A stretch of 64,000 nucleotides of DNA from a virus. Made by a program: the position numbers and the translations under genes. Where the stretch lies: the IMG/VR virus record IMGVR_UViG_3300010400_000001, positions 62,001 through 126,000 of that record; one strand, 5' to 3'. The notes under the pieces are model-generated. The model saw only the letters and a program-made list of their open reading frames with translations, was not told the origin of the DNA and did no database searches. Below are positions 7,365 through 14,466 of the stretch, in pieces. How positions within the stretch are numbered: position 1 is the stretch's first letter; each line of letters starts with the position of its first letter.

Positions 7365-7720
7365 CAGCGGGCCTCCTGAGCGGTAAAGCGACGGATGAGT
7401 TCCATCACGAGTTCGTCGCCACCCTGGCGCCGGTCAATGTACTCCGATGCGACGTAGTGCTCGTCCGCTACGCCGCGCCCGGCCTTGCGGCGCACGTACC
7501 CGGGCTTGTCGGGATCATCTTCGTTCGTGGAACATGCCCAAACCGTCGGCTCCCCGCCGCCCATCCGCTGAGGCGAGAGCGGTCCGCCGCAAACAGGACA
7601 TGGCGGGATCACGCTCGGCCGATAGCGCTCGGTCAGCTCTTCGACGAGCTCCGCATTGCTCCAGTCCGGCGGTTCCTTTTCGTAGCGCTCGTTTCGTTTC
7701 TTGCGCTCGGCTGGTGTCAT
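7364..7720 (-). CDS. Zinc-ribbon protein of phage type, 118 aa
   Basis: CPVCGGPL near residue 41 is followed by WACSTN. Later come HYVASEY and a helical end. The order 'CPxCGGxL ... WxC ... eHYxxS' matches small phage proteins with an uneven zinc ribbon. ATG at 7720 overlaps the preceding stop by four bases. Role unknown. Confidence 0.65.
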   Translation of the reverse strand: MTPAERKKRNERYEKEPPDWSNAELVEELTERYRPSVIPPCPVCGGPLSPQRMGGGEPTVWACSTNEDDPDKPGYVRRKAGRGVADEHYVASEYIDRRQGGDELVMELIRRFTAQEAR

Positions 7721-7950
7721 CCTGGCCCCCCTCTCGCCGGCGAGTCACTCACGAATCGAATGGCGCGCTTAGGAACAAGCGCGGACCCCAATGCCCCGAG
7801 AAAACGACCGCGCCCACCAAGCCGCACTGCGCGCTCGTCCACTGTTCGGATCCGGTACCGTGTTTTCGTTTCCCCAACGACGAGAACCGCCGTCTCGTGA
7901 TAGCCGGCCCAGTCGTTCATACACAGCCAGGCCATGCGCTCGGTAGTCAT
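7717..7950 (-). CDS. Small beta-rich protein, 77 aa
   Basis: The core pattern ETAVLVVGETKTRYRIRTVD, then AIRFVSD, suggests a compact beta-barrel. An N-terminal Cys (AWLCMNDW) is present. It overlaps both neighbours by four bases. No family recognised. Confidence 0.6.
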   Translation of the reverse strand: MTTERMAWLCMNDWAGYHETAVLVVGETKTRYRIRTVDERAVRLGGRGRFLGALGSALVPKRAIRFVSDSPARGGPG

Positions 7951-8801
7951 CTAACCCTCCCTACTTCCTCACCGCAATCCGGACAGCGACCGACGATGGT
8001 ACTCGGGTGTTCGCACTTGGCTGGCGCATCACCGAGAACCGAGCGGGCTTTTTCGAGCCACGGCATGACGAGTTCTTGATTGTGCGGACTGATAGACCGG
8101 GCTGCCTGAGCGAACGGCATTGCCTCCCGCACGAGCGCGCGGAGTTCGTCGAGCGTGGCATCGCCACGAGCCGGCTCAGCCACGGATACGATGTCCGAGC
8201 TCGCGAATGCTGGCGGCCCGTACGGCACATGTGCCTTCGGCTCCCGGTTGCGTTCCCAACATTCGGCGTGGAGCCCCTGCCAAATCGTGGCACCACCGAC
8301 ACGCATTCGGACAAGCCACTCCACCGGCTTGCCGTCATAGAAGCCAGCTTCGTCCCGCGGCTTGTGGCAAATAACACACGAGCAACGGCAGTCCTCGCCT
8401 GTCGCCGGGACTGGTAGGAAGACGAGTTGATCCTGCCTGGCTTCGCGGAGGGCTGCGGCTTCCGCGCGCGCCTCGTTGCGTTGCCCGACCAACACCGCCA
8501 CGGATCTAGGAAGCTGGTAGTCCTCGCTGTCGAATTCGTCGCCGGGCAACGCATCCTCGGTTTGCACGTATGCCTCACATGCCCAGAGAATCTTTCGACC
8601 CTTGCCGACGTCGTCATCCCCGAGACCGAGCCTGCCGTCGATGGCGGAGTAAGCGGCATCGCGGAGCTTTCTGAGCTCGGTGACCTCTCTAGCCAGCTCA
8701 CGTATTACAGCGATCTCTGGCGCCTCTTCCTGCTTCGGCGGACAAATCAGGTGGCGTCCGGGCTGCCCGCAACGCTCGCAGTAGCGAGGAACGAGGCTCA
8801 T
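7947..8801 (-). CDS. Multi-zinc-knuckle protein with repeated C-terminal module, 284 aa
   Basis: ATG at 8801 overlaps the stop of the next gene upstream. Cys pairs occur at the N-terminus (YCERCGQ ... HLIC), in the middle (CRCSCVICHKPR, with a nearby HAEC) and at the end (KCEHPS ... CPDCGEE). The central part is helical. Before the last zinc pair comes LRALVREAMPFAQAA ... KARSVLGD, a module repeated in the neighbouring 78-aa protein. It looks like a scaffold made of zinc knuckles. No enzyme motif is visible. Confidence 0.6.
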   Translation of the reverse strand: MSLVPRYCERCGQPGRHLICPPKQEEAPEIAVIRELAREVTELRKLRDAAYSAIDGRLGLGDDDVGKGRKILWACEAYVQTEDALPGDEFDSEDYQLPRSVAVLVGQRNEARAEAAALREARQDQLVFLPVPATGEDCRCSCVICHKPRDEAGFYDGKPVEWLVRMRVGGATIWQGLHAECWERNREPKAHVPYGPPAFASSDIVSVAEPARGDATLDELRALVREAMPFAQAARSISPHNQELVMPWLEKARSVLGDAPAKCEHPSTIVGRCPDCGEEVGRVR

Positions 8802-9034
8802 GTGCCGCTCCCATCGCCTAGGACGGAGCGGGCTTTGTCGAGCCACTCTCGCGCATCGTCAGAGCCCCGCACGTCGGCGTACTCGAGTGCATCGCACATC
8901 GGCATTGCCTCCCGCACGAGCGCGCGGAGCGTATCGATCTCGCAAACGAGCTCTCGCACCATGACCCGAGCGCCCTTGGGGTACTCCGACCTGGCTCCCC
9001 AGTCGCGACATTCAGCCAACTTGCTCTCCTTCAT
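8798..9034 (-). CDS. Short protein sharing a module with its neighbour, 78 aa
   Basis: ATG at 9034 lies in an ATGA junction. The C-terminal half (LRALVREAMPMCDAL ... WLDKARSVLGDG) is nearly the same as the module in the 284-aa protein encoded next, and the DNA is close too. This looks like a local duplication of one helical module. Function unknown. Confidence 0.6.
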   Translation of the reverse strand: MKESKLAECRDWGARSEYPKGARVMVRELVCEIDTLRALVREAMPMCDALEYADVRGSDDAREWLDKARSVLGDGSGT

Positions 9035-9312
9035 GGCCACTCCGAACAGCCGAGCACCCGCGGCTCGTCGCTATGCTTGAGCTCGTCCCACATGGAGACC
9101 GTTCCACGCTCCGTATCCGTGTTGCACTTCAGTTTCCGGGCGCGCTCTTCTGAGCATTCCGAGATCGTCGCTTCCTCGAAGTCTTCCGGGTCTGATCCCT
9201 GCTCCTCACCCACGACGTAAAGAAGCTCTCGAGCGTGCTCCGGATGCAGGGCAGCGACCCAGTACGTTGCGCCGCCCACCGCGGCCTGGAAGATCTTGAG
9301 CGGCAGCGTCAT
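9031..9312 (-). CDS. Conserved-looking phage protein, 93 aa
   Basis: Starts MTLPLKIFQAAVGGATYW, followed by VAALHPEHARELLYVV. This hydrophobic strand-helix opening resembles short phage proteins whose N-terminus reads 'kiFxxxvxxxxYWvAaxspexA'. The C-terminus is acidic and polar. It overlaps both neighbours by four bases. Role unknown. Confidence 0.6.
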   Translation of the reverse strand: MTLPLKIFQAAVGGATYWVAALHPEHARELLYVVGEEQGSDPEDFEEATISECSEERARKLKCNTDTERGTVSMWDELKHSDEPRVLGCSEWP

Positions 9313-10340
9313 GGCTCGAACCCGAGCCTACCGAGCTCCGCGGCGATGAGGTCGAGGTCCCCCCACGCTTCGTCGGTCACTTTTCCGTGTTTGTTCATCC
9401 AATGGCGCATCATCTGGCACAGGGCGCGGAGCTCGAAGTGCTCGGCGGCGAATTGGCGGCGACTGTATGCCGGACAGAGCCGAGCTTCCTGAATCGCGTC
9501 TTCGATATCGGCGCCGCAGTCGCCGCACATGTCGGCGCCGCCCTCTGCCGGGGTGACAGGACGGTGCGTCTCCACGATGGTGACGAGCGAGTCGTGAACT
9601 CTAGAAACGATCGACTCGAAGTTCTCTTCGTCGGGACACCCAGCTGCTTCGGTTAGGCGCGCCAAGGATGCGCGGAGCGTCGTGTTCTCGGCATGAAGCC
9701 GTTTCAGCGAGTCCCGATCTGCTTCCGCGAGCGCCCTCGGCAGGCGCTGGCGATTGAGCCTCACGATCTGCTCACGCAATTCGACGTTCTCGCGCCGAAG
9801 CTCCTCGACCTCTTTCGTAGGTTCCTGCATTTCCCTCACCTCCATGTGCCGGATTGCGTCCGCGAACACGCGGAGACCAACTTCCGTATCGATGTGGTAG
9901 ACGTCGACCACGATTCGCGCGGCCGCGGCCTTCTTATCGACTACGCATCGCCATGTGTTTTCGATCCATTTAAGCCTTTCGGGCACGCTCTCTTCTCTCC
10001 CATCAGGGTCTTCGTACAAGCGCACGCCGTCAGCGTCGTAGTATTTCGCGCCGTAGGACTCCGGGTGAGGACAGGCGCAATGGCCGCCGCTCCGAATGTC
10101 GGTCCTGCCCACCGGATCGGCGTACAGCTCTCGCGCGAGTTCGATCGGCACCGGCCCCTCGGCTACCCAGTAGGTCCACGCGCGATGGAAGTTAATGAGG
10201 CCGAGTTTGCCCTGGAGCGTTGCCGCTACCTCGCCAGCCAAGCGGGGGCCCTTGACGATCGAAATCCGCGCGCGCGTGAGCTCCTCTCGGATGTGCTCGT
10301 CACACTCGGCCGAGCCGGCTAGATTCACGAGTCCGCTCAC
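9309..10340 (-). CDS. Two-part phage protein: conserved N-domain plus coiled coil and zinc site, 343 aa
   Basis: GTG at 10340 was chosen for its GTGA overlap with the preceding stop. The first 150 residues contain AWTYWVAEGPVPIELARELY, then a Cys/His cluster (GHCACPHPE) and YHIDTEVGLRVFADAIR. I associate this arrangement with uncharacterised phage proteins. Residues about 160-225 form a coiled coil (EELRRENVELREQIVRL). A CGDCGADI knuckle follows near residue 255, and the end is helical. It could be a fusion of two neighbouring genes. No enzyme motif is seen. Confidence 0.6.
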   Translation of the reverse strand: MSGLVNLAGSAECDEHIREELTRARISIVKGPRLAGEVAATLQGKLGLINFHRAWTYWVAEGPVPIELARELYADPVGRTDIRSGGHCACPHPESYGAKYYDADGVRLYEDPDGREESVPERLKWIENTWRCVVDKKAAAARIVVDVYHIDTEVGLRVFADAIRHMEVREMQEPTKEVEELRRENVELREQIVRLNRQRLPRALAEADRDSLKRLHAENTTLRASLARLTEAAGCPDEENFESIVSRVHDSLVTIVETHRPVTPAEGGADMCGDCGADIEDAIQEARLCPAYSRRQFAAEHFELRALCQMMRHWMNKHGKVTDEAWGDLDLIAAELGRLGFEP

Positions 10341-10573
10341 TTCTTTTTTCCTTGCGCCGGGTACACGATTCGCACGAAGGCATACTCCCAGATGACAACG
10401 TCCTGGCCGCGCGCCCACTCCTGAATCCCTTCGAGCGGCTCCTTCTCGAGCAGGAAGTGTTCGCCGTTCGGACGGACAATGATCCAGTGATTCGCGCCCG
10501 AGAGCGGAGCGGGGACGAGCGCTTCCGGATCTGCCGTTGCATGCGCGTCCACCTTGGTTGGTTCTTTATTCAT
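10337..10573 (-). CDS. Unknown protein, 78 aa
   Basis: ATG at 10573 is preferred because the longer frame upstream has no coding character. The core HWIIVRPNGEHFLLEKEPLE, followed by VVIWEYAFVRIVY, is beta-rich. The C-terminus is Lys-rich (QGKKK). No family recognised. Confidence 0.55.
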   Translation of the reverse strand: MNKEPTKVDAHATADPEALVPAPLSGANHWIIVRPNGEHFLLEKEPLEGIQEWARGQDVVIWEYAFVRIVYPAQGKKK

Positions 10574-10578
10574 GTGCC

Positions 10579-10767
10579 TCACAGTTTCGCTACTACTACA
10601 GCGATGGCCACGCTCCCCGCGCACCAGCGCGGGCTCGCGCCAAGAGCGAAGGCGCACGCTCCAACGAAGAGCGCGTTACCGAGAATGGTCGTCATGTGCT
10701 CCACTTTCTCTGCCACGAGCTTCATTGCCGGGTCGACCCGTTCCGCTTCGTCGAACACGTCTCTCAC
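10579..10767 (-). CDS. Tail-anchored small membrane protein, 62 aa
   Basis: The GTG start at 10767 overlaps the preceding stop (GTGA). The first 25 residues are charged and helical. From about residue 29 to the end the chain is hydrophobic (TTILGNALFVGACAFALGAS ... SVAIAVVVAKL), giving one or two membrane passes. Unknown function. Confidence 0.55.
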   Translation of the reverse strand: MRDVFDEAERVDPAMKLVAEKVEHMTTILGNALFVGACAFALGASPRWCAGSVAIAVVVAKL

Positions 10768-11279
10768 TTCTCGGCCTCGAGCTCTTTCCTCAAAAGCTCC
10801 TGAAGTCGCGGGAGCGCGACCGTCACCCAGTGCTTGAGCCCGTAGCTCATCCTGTAGACGGCGAACTCGTGCGGCGACTCGAAACTCGTCTCGCGGTACC
10901 AATCGTAAAAGCCCACGATATCGTCCTCGACACTCGAGGCGATTTCCCACTCGCGGAGGGCGTCTTCGTGGCTCAGGCGCTGAGCGCGTCGCTCGGTCCG
11001 GATGTGCTCCCGAATTTTCTCGAACGTTTCCTGCCCGTCGTAGACCTGGAGTTCCTCTTTCTTCCCCATGCCGAACTTCCCGGCAACGTAGTCCGGGCCA
11101 GTGGACTCGAAGAACTGCCGGAAGTCTGGAAACCCCGTGTGCGCAGTCACCCACCGGAAGCACCAGGTCCCGTAGTCCGACAGAACGGCCACGCATCCAG
11201 TCGAATCAATGAAGACGATCGACCACGAGTCGCTTCCGTCCGGAAGCGCGGGAAGTTGGTAGCGCCACGTCGTCGTCAT
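10764..11279 (-). CDS. Unknown phage early protein, 171 aa
   Basis: The N-terminal half is beta-rich with many Trp (TWRYQLPALP, WSIVFIDSTGCVAVLSDYG). The middle has DYVAGKFG. The C-terminal half has a helix pair around DIVGFYDWYRETSF. The order 'WSivfid ... vlSDYG ... dYvxxKl ... fYdWyxxT' looks like a family found in phage early regions, but its function is not known to me. Confidence 0.65.
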   Translation of the reverse strand: MTTTWRYQLPALPDGSDSWSIVFIDSTGCVAVLSDYGTWCFRWVTAHTGFPDFRQFFESTGPDYVAGKFGMGKKEELQVYDGQETFEKIREHIRTERRAQRLSHEDALREWEIASSVEDDIVGFYDWYRETSFESPHEFAVYRMSYGLKHWVTVALPRLQELLRKELEAEK

Positions 11280-11280
11280 C

Positions 11281-11520
11281 CTAGAGCGTCGCTCCCAAGT
11301 CTTCCAAGACTCTCGCCATGGCGCCGAGCTCCCTCACGTAGCGCTGCACCTTCCTGTTGACGCGGCCAGCGCGGGAGTCGGAGGCAATATTGCCGAGGCG
11401 TTCGGCGCGCCGGAGGACGGCGATCGCTTCCCGCACGTGACGGGCGGCGTCATCAAAAGCGATGAGTTGGTCACCGACAGTCAAAAGCTCAGTGACGTGC
11501 TGCGGAAGCTTCGCGTGCAT
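11281..11520 (-). CDS. First gene of the leftward operon, helical, 79 aa
   Basis: GGAG lies 9-12 bases before ATG at 11520. The protein is helical and basic (EAIAVLRRAERLGNI, RKVQRYVRELGAM). As the promoter-proximal gene it may be a regulator, but no HTH pattern is clear. Confidence 0.6.
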   Translation of the reverse strand: MHAKLPQHVTELLTVGDQLIAFDDAARHVREAIAVLRRAERLGNIASDSRAGRVNRKVQRYVRELGAMARVLEDLGATL

Positions 11521-11589
11521 CGTTTTTCTCCTGGCGCGTCGTTGCTCGGCGCGACAGGACTCGGGCCCAAGGACAATCCTCGAGCTTCG

Positions 11590-11604
11590 GCTAGCACTGC
11601 TAGC
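11590..11604. promoter_or_regulatory. Palindromic operator candidate in the divergent control region
   Basis: GCTAGC, ACT, GCTAGC forms a symmetric element of two six-base palindromes. The outer flanks CGAGCT and AGCTCG extend the symmetry. It overlaps the -10 box of the leftward promoter candidate and lies between the divergent genes at 11520 and 11672. Confidence 0.4.
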
Positions 11605-11625
11605 TCGCCTGTGATTCACTGTCAA
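11597..11625 (-). promoter_or_regulatory. Leftward promoter candidate (TTGACA, 17 nt, TAGCAG)
   Basis: On the minus strand TTGACA (complement of 11620-11625) is followed by 17 bases and TAGCAG (complement of 11597-11602). The box lies about 76 bases before the first leftward gene and would drive the whole operon. The -10 box falls inside a palindrome, which suggests repression at this site. Confidence 0.45.
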
Positions 11626-11671
11626 GCAGGACTGAAGACGCGGGCACCATCCCCCGTCAAAAGGCTACAAA

Positions 11672-12364
11672 ATGGGACGTTTTCTCGTGCGACTATCGAC
11701 CGATGAGATGAAGGAGGCGCGAGGGATCGCGCGCCATCGCGGCGACACTGGACCAATGGAGGCCCTCGGCGAGCAGGCGATTGCGATCGGTTTTCGGCGG
11801 AAGTGGGACGGAGAATTTACGAACCTTCACAAGTGGGATTCGTGGAAGCGGATTGGCGTGACGCCTGCCGGCCTTATCGTGAAGCTCACTAGGTCGGGTC
11901 TTGCAGATCTCGAGCTCGATGAGGCGGTGCCCGGCGACCACGCCGTCGTCCTGGTCGCCACGCCCGAGCCCGGGCTCTTCGTCTTTCTCGGCTGGACGAT
12001 GGCGAGTGAAGCGAAGAAGGAGACCTTCTGGCGCGCTACCACGAAACAGTTCGTGTTTCCGCATGCGTCTCTTCGCTCGTGCTGGGAGCTACGACGTCGG
12101 CCGCGGAACTCGAGCGGACGACTGAACGCAAACGATCCGGCGGACGACTTCGCCGGCGGCGGCCGCTACCCGCACATGCTCGACACGGACACGGGGAAGC
12201 ATCCGGCTACGTACGGGAACATCATCACGTCGAAGTGGGCCCTTCCGTGCCGGCGGTGCCAGAAAATTATCCCCGTTGGGGTAGCTGTCGGTGGTAACCA
12301 GCGTACCGGGACGATCCATGGTGACCCGAAGGACTGCGGCTTCAAGGCGACCACCGACGAGTGA
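11672..12364 (+). CDS. Unknown protein, first rightward gene, 230 aa
   Basis: The start is ATG right after GGCTACAAA, close enough for leaderless translation. The chain is mixed alpha/beta with no membrane segment. A zinc-like CRRC pair is near residue 192, followed by a lone Cys (KDCGFK). The central part (GDHAVVLVATPEPGLFVFLG) is beta-rich. No family recognised. Confidence 0.6.
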   Translation: MGRFLVRLSTDEMKEARGIARHRGDTGPMEALGEQAIAIGFRRKWDGEFTNLHKWDSWKRIGVTPAGLIVKLTRSGLADLELDEAVPGDHAVVLVATPEPGLFVFLGWTMASEAKKETFWRATTKQFVFPHASLRSCWELRRRPRNSSGRLNANDPADDFAGGGRYPHMLDTDTGKHPATYGNIITSKWALPCRRCQKIIPVGVAVGGNQRTGTIHGDPKDCGFKATTDE

Positions 12365-12379
12365 GCGCGCATTCAGAAC

Positions 12380-12412
12380 TTGACTGGGATATGCCATCGA
12401 CAGTATGTCGAT
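12380..12412 (+). promoter_or_regulatory. Promoter with overlapping operator for the ribbon-helix-helix gene
   Basis: TTGACT (12380-12385) is followed by 18 bases and TATGTC (12404-12409). The perfect inverted repeat ATCGACA-GTA-TGTCGAT (12396-12412) covers the -10 box. The DNA-binding protein encoded eight bases later is the obvious candidate to bind here and repress its own promoter. Confidence 0.6.
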
Positions 12413-12419
12413 AGGTCCC

Positions 12420-12626
12420 ATGTCCGACAAAATTTCTACGATGCCGGTGAGAAAGAAACGCGGGCGACCTCGCCCCAATCACTTCTTCGTCATGCTCGAC
12501 GAGGAAGATCGCATTGCGCTCGAGGAAGCAGCGAAACTCGAGAAGCTTACAAAGAGCGACGTGCTTCGGCGCGCGCTCCGCGCTTACTACCGAGAACTAC
12601 GTAAAACACAGGCCATCGCCAGCTAG
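12420..12626 (+). CDS. Ribbon-helix-helix (Arc/CopG-type) transcription regulator, 68 aa
   Basis: The N-terminal arm is basic and contains an AT-hook-like RGRP (residues 14-17). Next come NHFFVMLDEEDRIALEEAAK and then TKSDVLRRALRAYY, the strand-helix-helix pattern of the Arc/CopG/MetJ class, which binds DNA as a dimer with the beta strand in the major groove. ATG at 12420 was chosen over the ATG at 12405 because the latter lies inside the promoter-operator. The 17-base palindrome just upstream supports autoregulation. It may also control early replication genes. Confidence 0.75.
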   Translation: MSDKISTMPVRKKRGRPRPNHFFVMLDEEDRIALEEAAKLEKLTKSDVLRRALRAYYRELRKTQAIAS

Positions 12627-12644
12627 CCCGAGGAGTCAACCAAA

Positions 12645-13487
12645 ATGGGATTCCTCATCGATCCACGCATGTGGGACGACCCGTGGTTTCGTGGGCTCAA
12701 GTCGCCAGGAGCTCGAGAACTCTGGATGGGGTGCCTTCTCAGCCGTATCCGAACGAGCCTTCCTGGGCTCGTAGCGAATGCTGGCGTTCTCGTGCTCGGC
12801 GAGACGTTGGCGAGGCCCGTCGAGTTCATCCAAGAGGGCATCGAAGAGCTGCTTTTGCCGGACAAAAACGGAAAGCAACACTTTTTTTGGGATTCTGATT
12901 CGAGGGTCATTCGCATCCCGATGGCGCCGAAGTACCAAAAAGCCGAAAACCCGAATCAGCTGCTCGGTTGGTACCGAAACTGGCGGGACATCCCAGAGTG
13001 CCAGCTCAAGTGGGACCACCTCGGGACGCTGCCGCTCGGGGTGAACTTCGAAAACAAGAACATGCGGCAGCTGTGGGCGGAGATTTTTGGCCCCATCGTC
13101 GACGCTCACAACCGCGGGGTGAAGCTCACGAGCAACGCCGAGCTTCCAGCAGGCTGGCGGCCGTCGCGAGGCAAGAAGCCTCTGGATCTGGATCTGAAAG
13201 GGGATCTGAAAGGGGATCGGGATCTGGATCTGGATCTGGATCCCACGGTTACCCAAACCGTTTCGAAACGGTTACAAGTTGTTAAAATCACACCAGAACC
13301 CCAGAATCGGAAAAATCCCGCAAGTCGTTCGCAAAATCACAGCACGACCGGTCGTAAAAGTTTAGTGGGGTCGGGCGGGGCCACCGATAGCACCAGTCTC
13401 CGGGCTACCGATGACCCGGAAGTACTTGAAAAGAATGGGTGGAAGAAGACGAAGGGCGGCACGTGGATGCCTCCCGGTTACTGTTAA
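12645..13487 (+). CDS. Phage replication initiator, winged-helix (O/DnaD-like), 280 aa
   Basis: The first 120 residues follow the pattern of phage replication proteins: ARELWMGCLLSRIRT, LPGLVANAG, EFIQEGIEELLLPD, VIRIPMAPKYQKAENPN, with the end of the winged helix near IPECQL. The C-terminal half is low complexity (a DLDLKGDLKG-type stretch near residues 182-200) and disordered. As in lambda O, the origin repeats lie within and just after this gene. The gene is followed by a loader ATPase and DnaB, so its job is probably to open the origin and recruit the helicase complex. Confidence 0.7.
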   Translation: MGFLIDPRMWDDPWFRGLKSPGARELWMGCLLSRIRTSLPGLVANAGVLVLGETLARPVEFIQEGIEELLLPDKNGKQHFFWDSDSRVIRIPMAPKYQKAENPNQLLGWYRNWRDIPECQLKWDHLGTLPLGVNFENKNMRQLWAEIFGPIVDAHNRGVKLTSNAELPAGWRPSRGKKPLDLDLKGDLKGDRDLDLDLDPTVTQTVSKRLQVVKITPEPQNRKNPASRSQNHSTTGRKSLVGSGGATDSTSLRATDDPEVLEKNGWKKTKGGTWMPPGYC

Positions 13488-13560
13488 ACCCTTTCGAAAC
13501 CGTTTACCTAACCGTTTCGAAACGGTTACCCAAACCGTTTACCTAACCGTTCCGGAACCC
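13240..13560. other. Probable replication origin: palindromic iteron-like repeats
   Basis: The 18-base palindrome AACCGTTTCGAAACGGTT occurs perfectly at 13256-13273 and 13510-13527, with imperfect copies around 13488-13503 and 13547-13562. The 20-base block AAACCGTTTACCTAACCGTT is repeated at 13497-13516 and 13532-13551. The cluster starts inside the 3' half of the initiator gene and fills the gap to the loader gene. It contains AT-richer DNA than its surroundings (around 13280-13330). Initiator binding and origin melting here are inferred from position and from the lambda O precedent. Confidence 0.65.
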
Positions 13561-13572
13561 TTCCGAAGGCAC

Positions 13573-14466
13573 ATGGACCACGTTCAGAAGTCATTCGACG
13601 ACGTAACTGCCGAATTTTCCTTGGCAAGGTCCAGGGACCAACAAGAACTCAAGGCTGCCTCGAGTGCCGCGGGAAGCCCCGGGAAGGTCCTAGCAACGCT
13701 CGCCCCGCTCGTTTCCGCGGCGTGCCCGGTCGACATCAGCGAAGCGGGTCTCGTGTCGCACCCGACCGTTTGGTACCGGGACTCCGAGCGTCGACTGAAG
13801 CTTTGTGGGCAATGCCCCCCGCACGGCGGCGCCTGCGCGGAGGACGAGACGTCGCTCCGTGTGGGCAAGGTGCCTACCTGGGAGGGCGAGGTACTCCGGG
13901 CGCTGCCGTGCGCGCGCTGGCAAGAGCATCGGGTGCGAGAGCGTCTGCGCGGGAGCGGCGTCCCCCGGGCGCTCCTGAACTCGACCTTCAGCGATTTCGA
14001 TCAGCCAACCGCGGGCTCGGAGCTCTCGAAGCTTCCGGAGTTCGTCTCGAGTCTGCTTCGGCACGAGCCCGGTTGGCTAGTCGTCACGGGTCCGCACGGC
14101 AGCGGCAAGACGCGTCTCTCGGTCGCGACGCTTCGAAGTCTCGTTACACGCGCGCCTCGAGCGCTGCTCTGGTACGCCGACGTCCCGTCAGTCCGTGCGT
14201 TCATGAAACAACGCTACGACTCGGACGAGACGATGGGCGATCCGTTCGAGCACGCGCGCATGGCCGACGTCACGGTGATCGACAATCTCGATCCGCAGAA
14301 AGCCGGAACCGAATCCTGGTTCACAGAGCGGCTCGAGGCCGTACTGCGACAACGCTTTCTCGATGAGCGCGCGACGATCGTGACCACGCGCTCGACCACC
14401 GAAGAGCTCGCCAAACATTTTCGTTCGGTAACGTTCGACGAGGTCCCTGTTTGCAGCCTGCAGTAA
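13573..14466 (+). CDS. DnaC/IstB-type helicase loader ATPase, 297 aa
   Basis: Walker A is TGPHGSGKTRLS near residue 172 and Walker B is VTVIDNLD near residue 233. A sensor-like TTRSTTEELAKHF follows close to the end. This is the AAA+ layout of DnaC-like loaders. The N-terminal part has a Cys cluster (LCGQCPPHGGAC and a later CARW), like the zinc site in some DnaC and DnaA-related loaders. ATG at 13573 was chosen because the upstream part of the frame runs through the origin repeats. The end overlaps the dnaB start by 16 bases. Confidence 0.8.
   Translation: MDHVQKSFDDVTAEFSLARSRDQQELKAASSAAGSPGKVLATLAPLVSAACPVDISEAGLVSHPTVWYRDSERRLKLCGQCPPHGGACAEDETSLRVGKVPTWEGEVLRALPCARWQEHRVRERLRGSGVPRALLNSTFSDFDQPTAGSELSKLPEFVSSLLRHEPGWLVVTGPHGSGKTRLSVATLRSLVTRAPRALLWYADVPSVRAFMKQRYDSDETMGDPFEHARMADVTVIDNLDPQKAGTESWFTERLEAVLRQRFLDERATIVTTRSTTEELAKHFRSVTFDEVPVCSLQ

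Noticed and set aside
7447-8079. Plus-strand frame of 210 codons in the leftward operon
   Set aside because: It is antisense to coupled zinc-protein genes and has no supporting signals.
13183-13243. GGATCTG tandem repeats as origin iterons
   Set aside because: They encode the DLDLKGD stretch of the initiator and lack the symmetry of the nearby palindromes. Kept only as possible neighbours of the origin.
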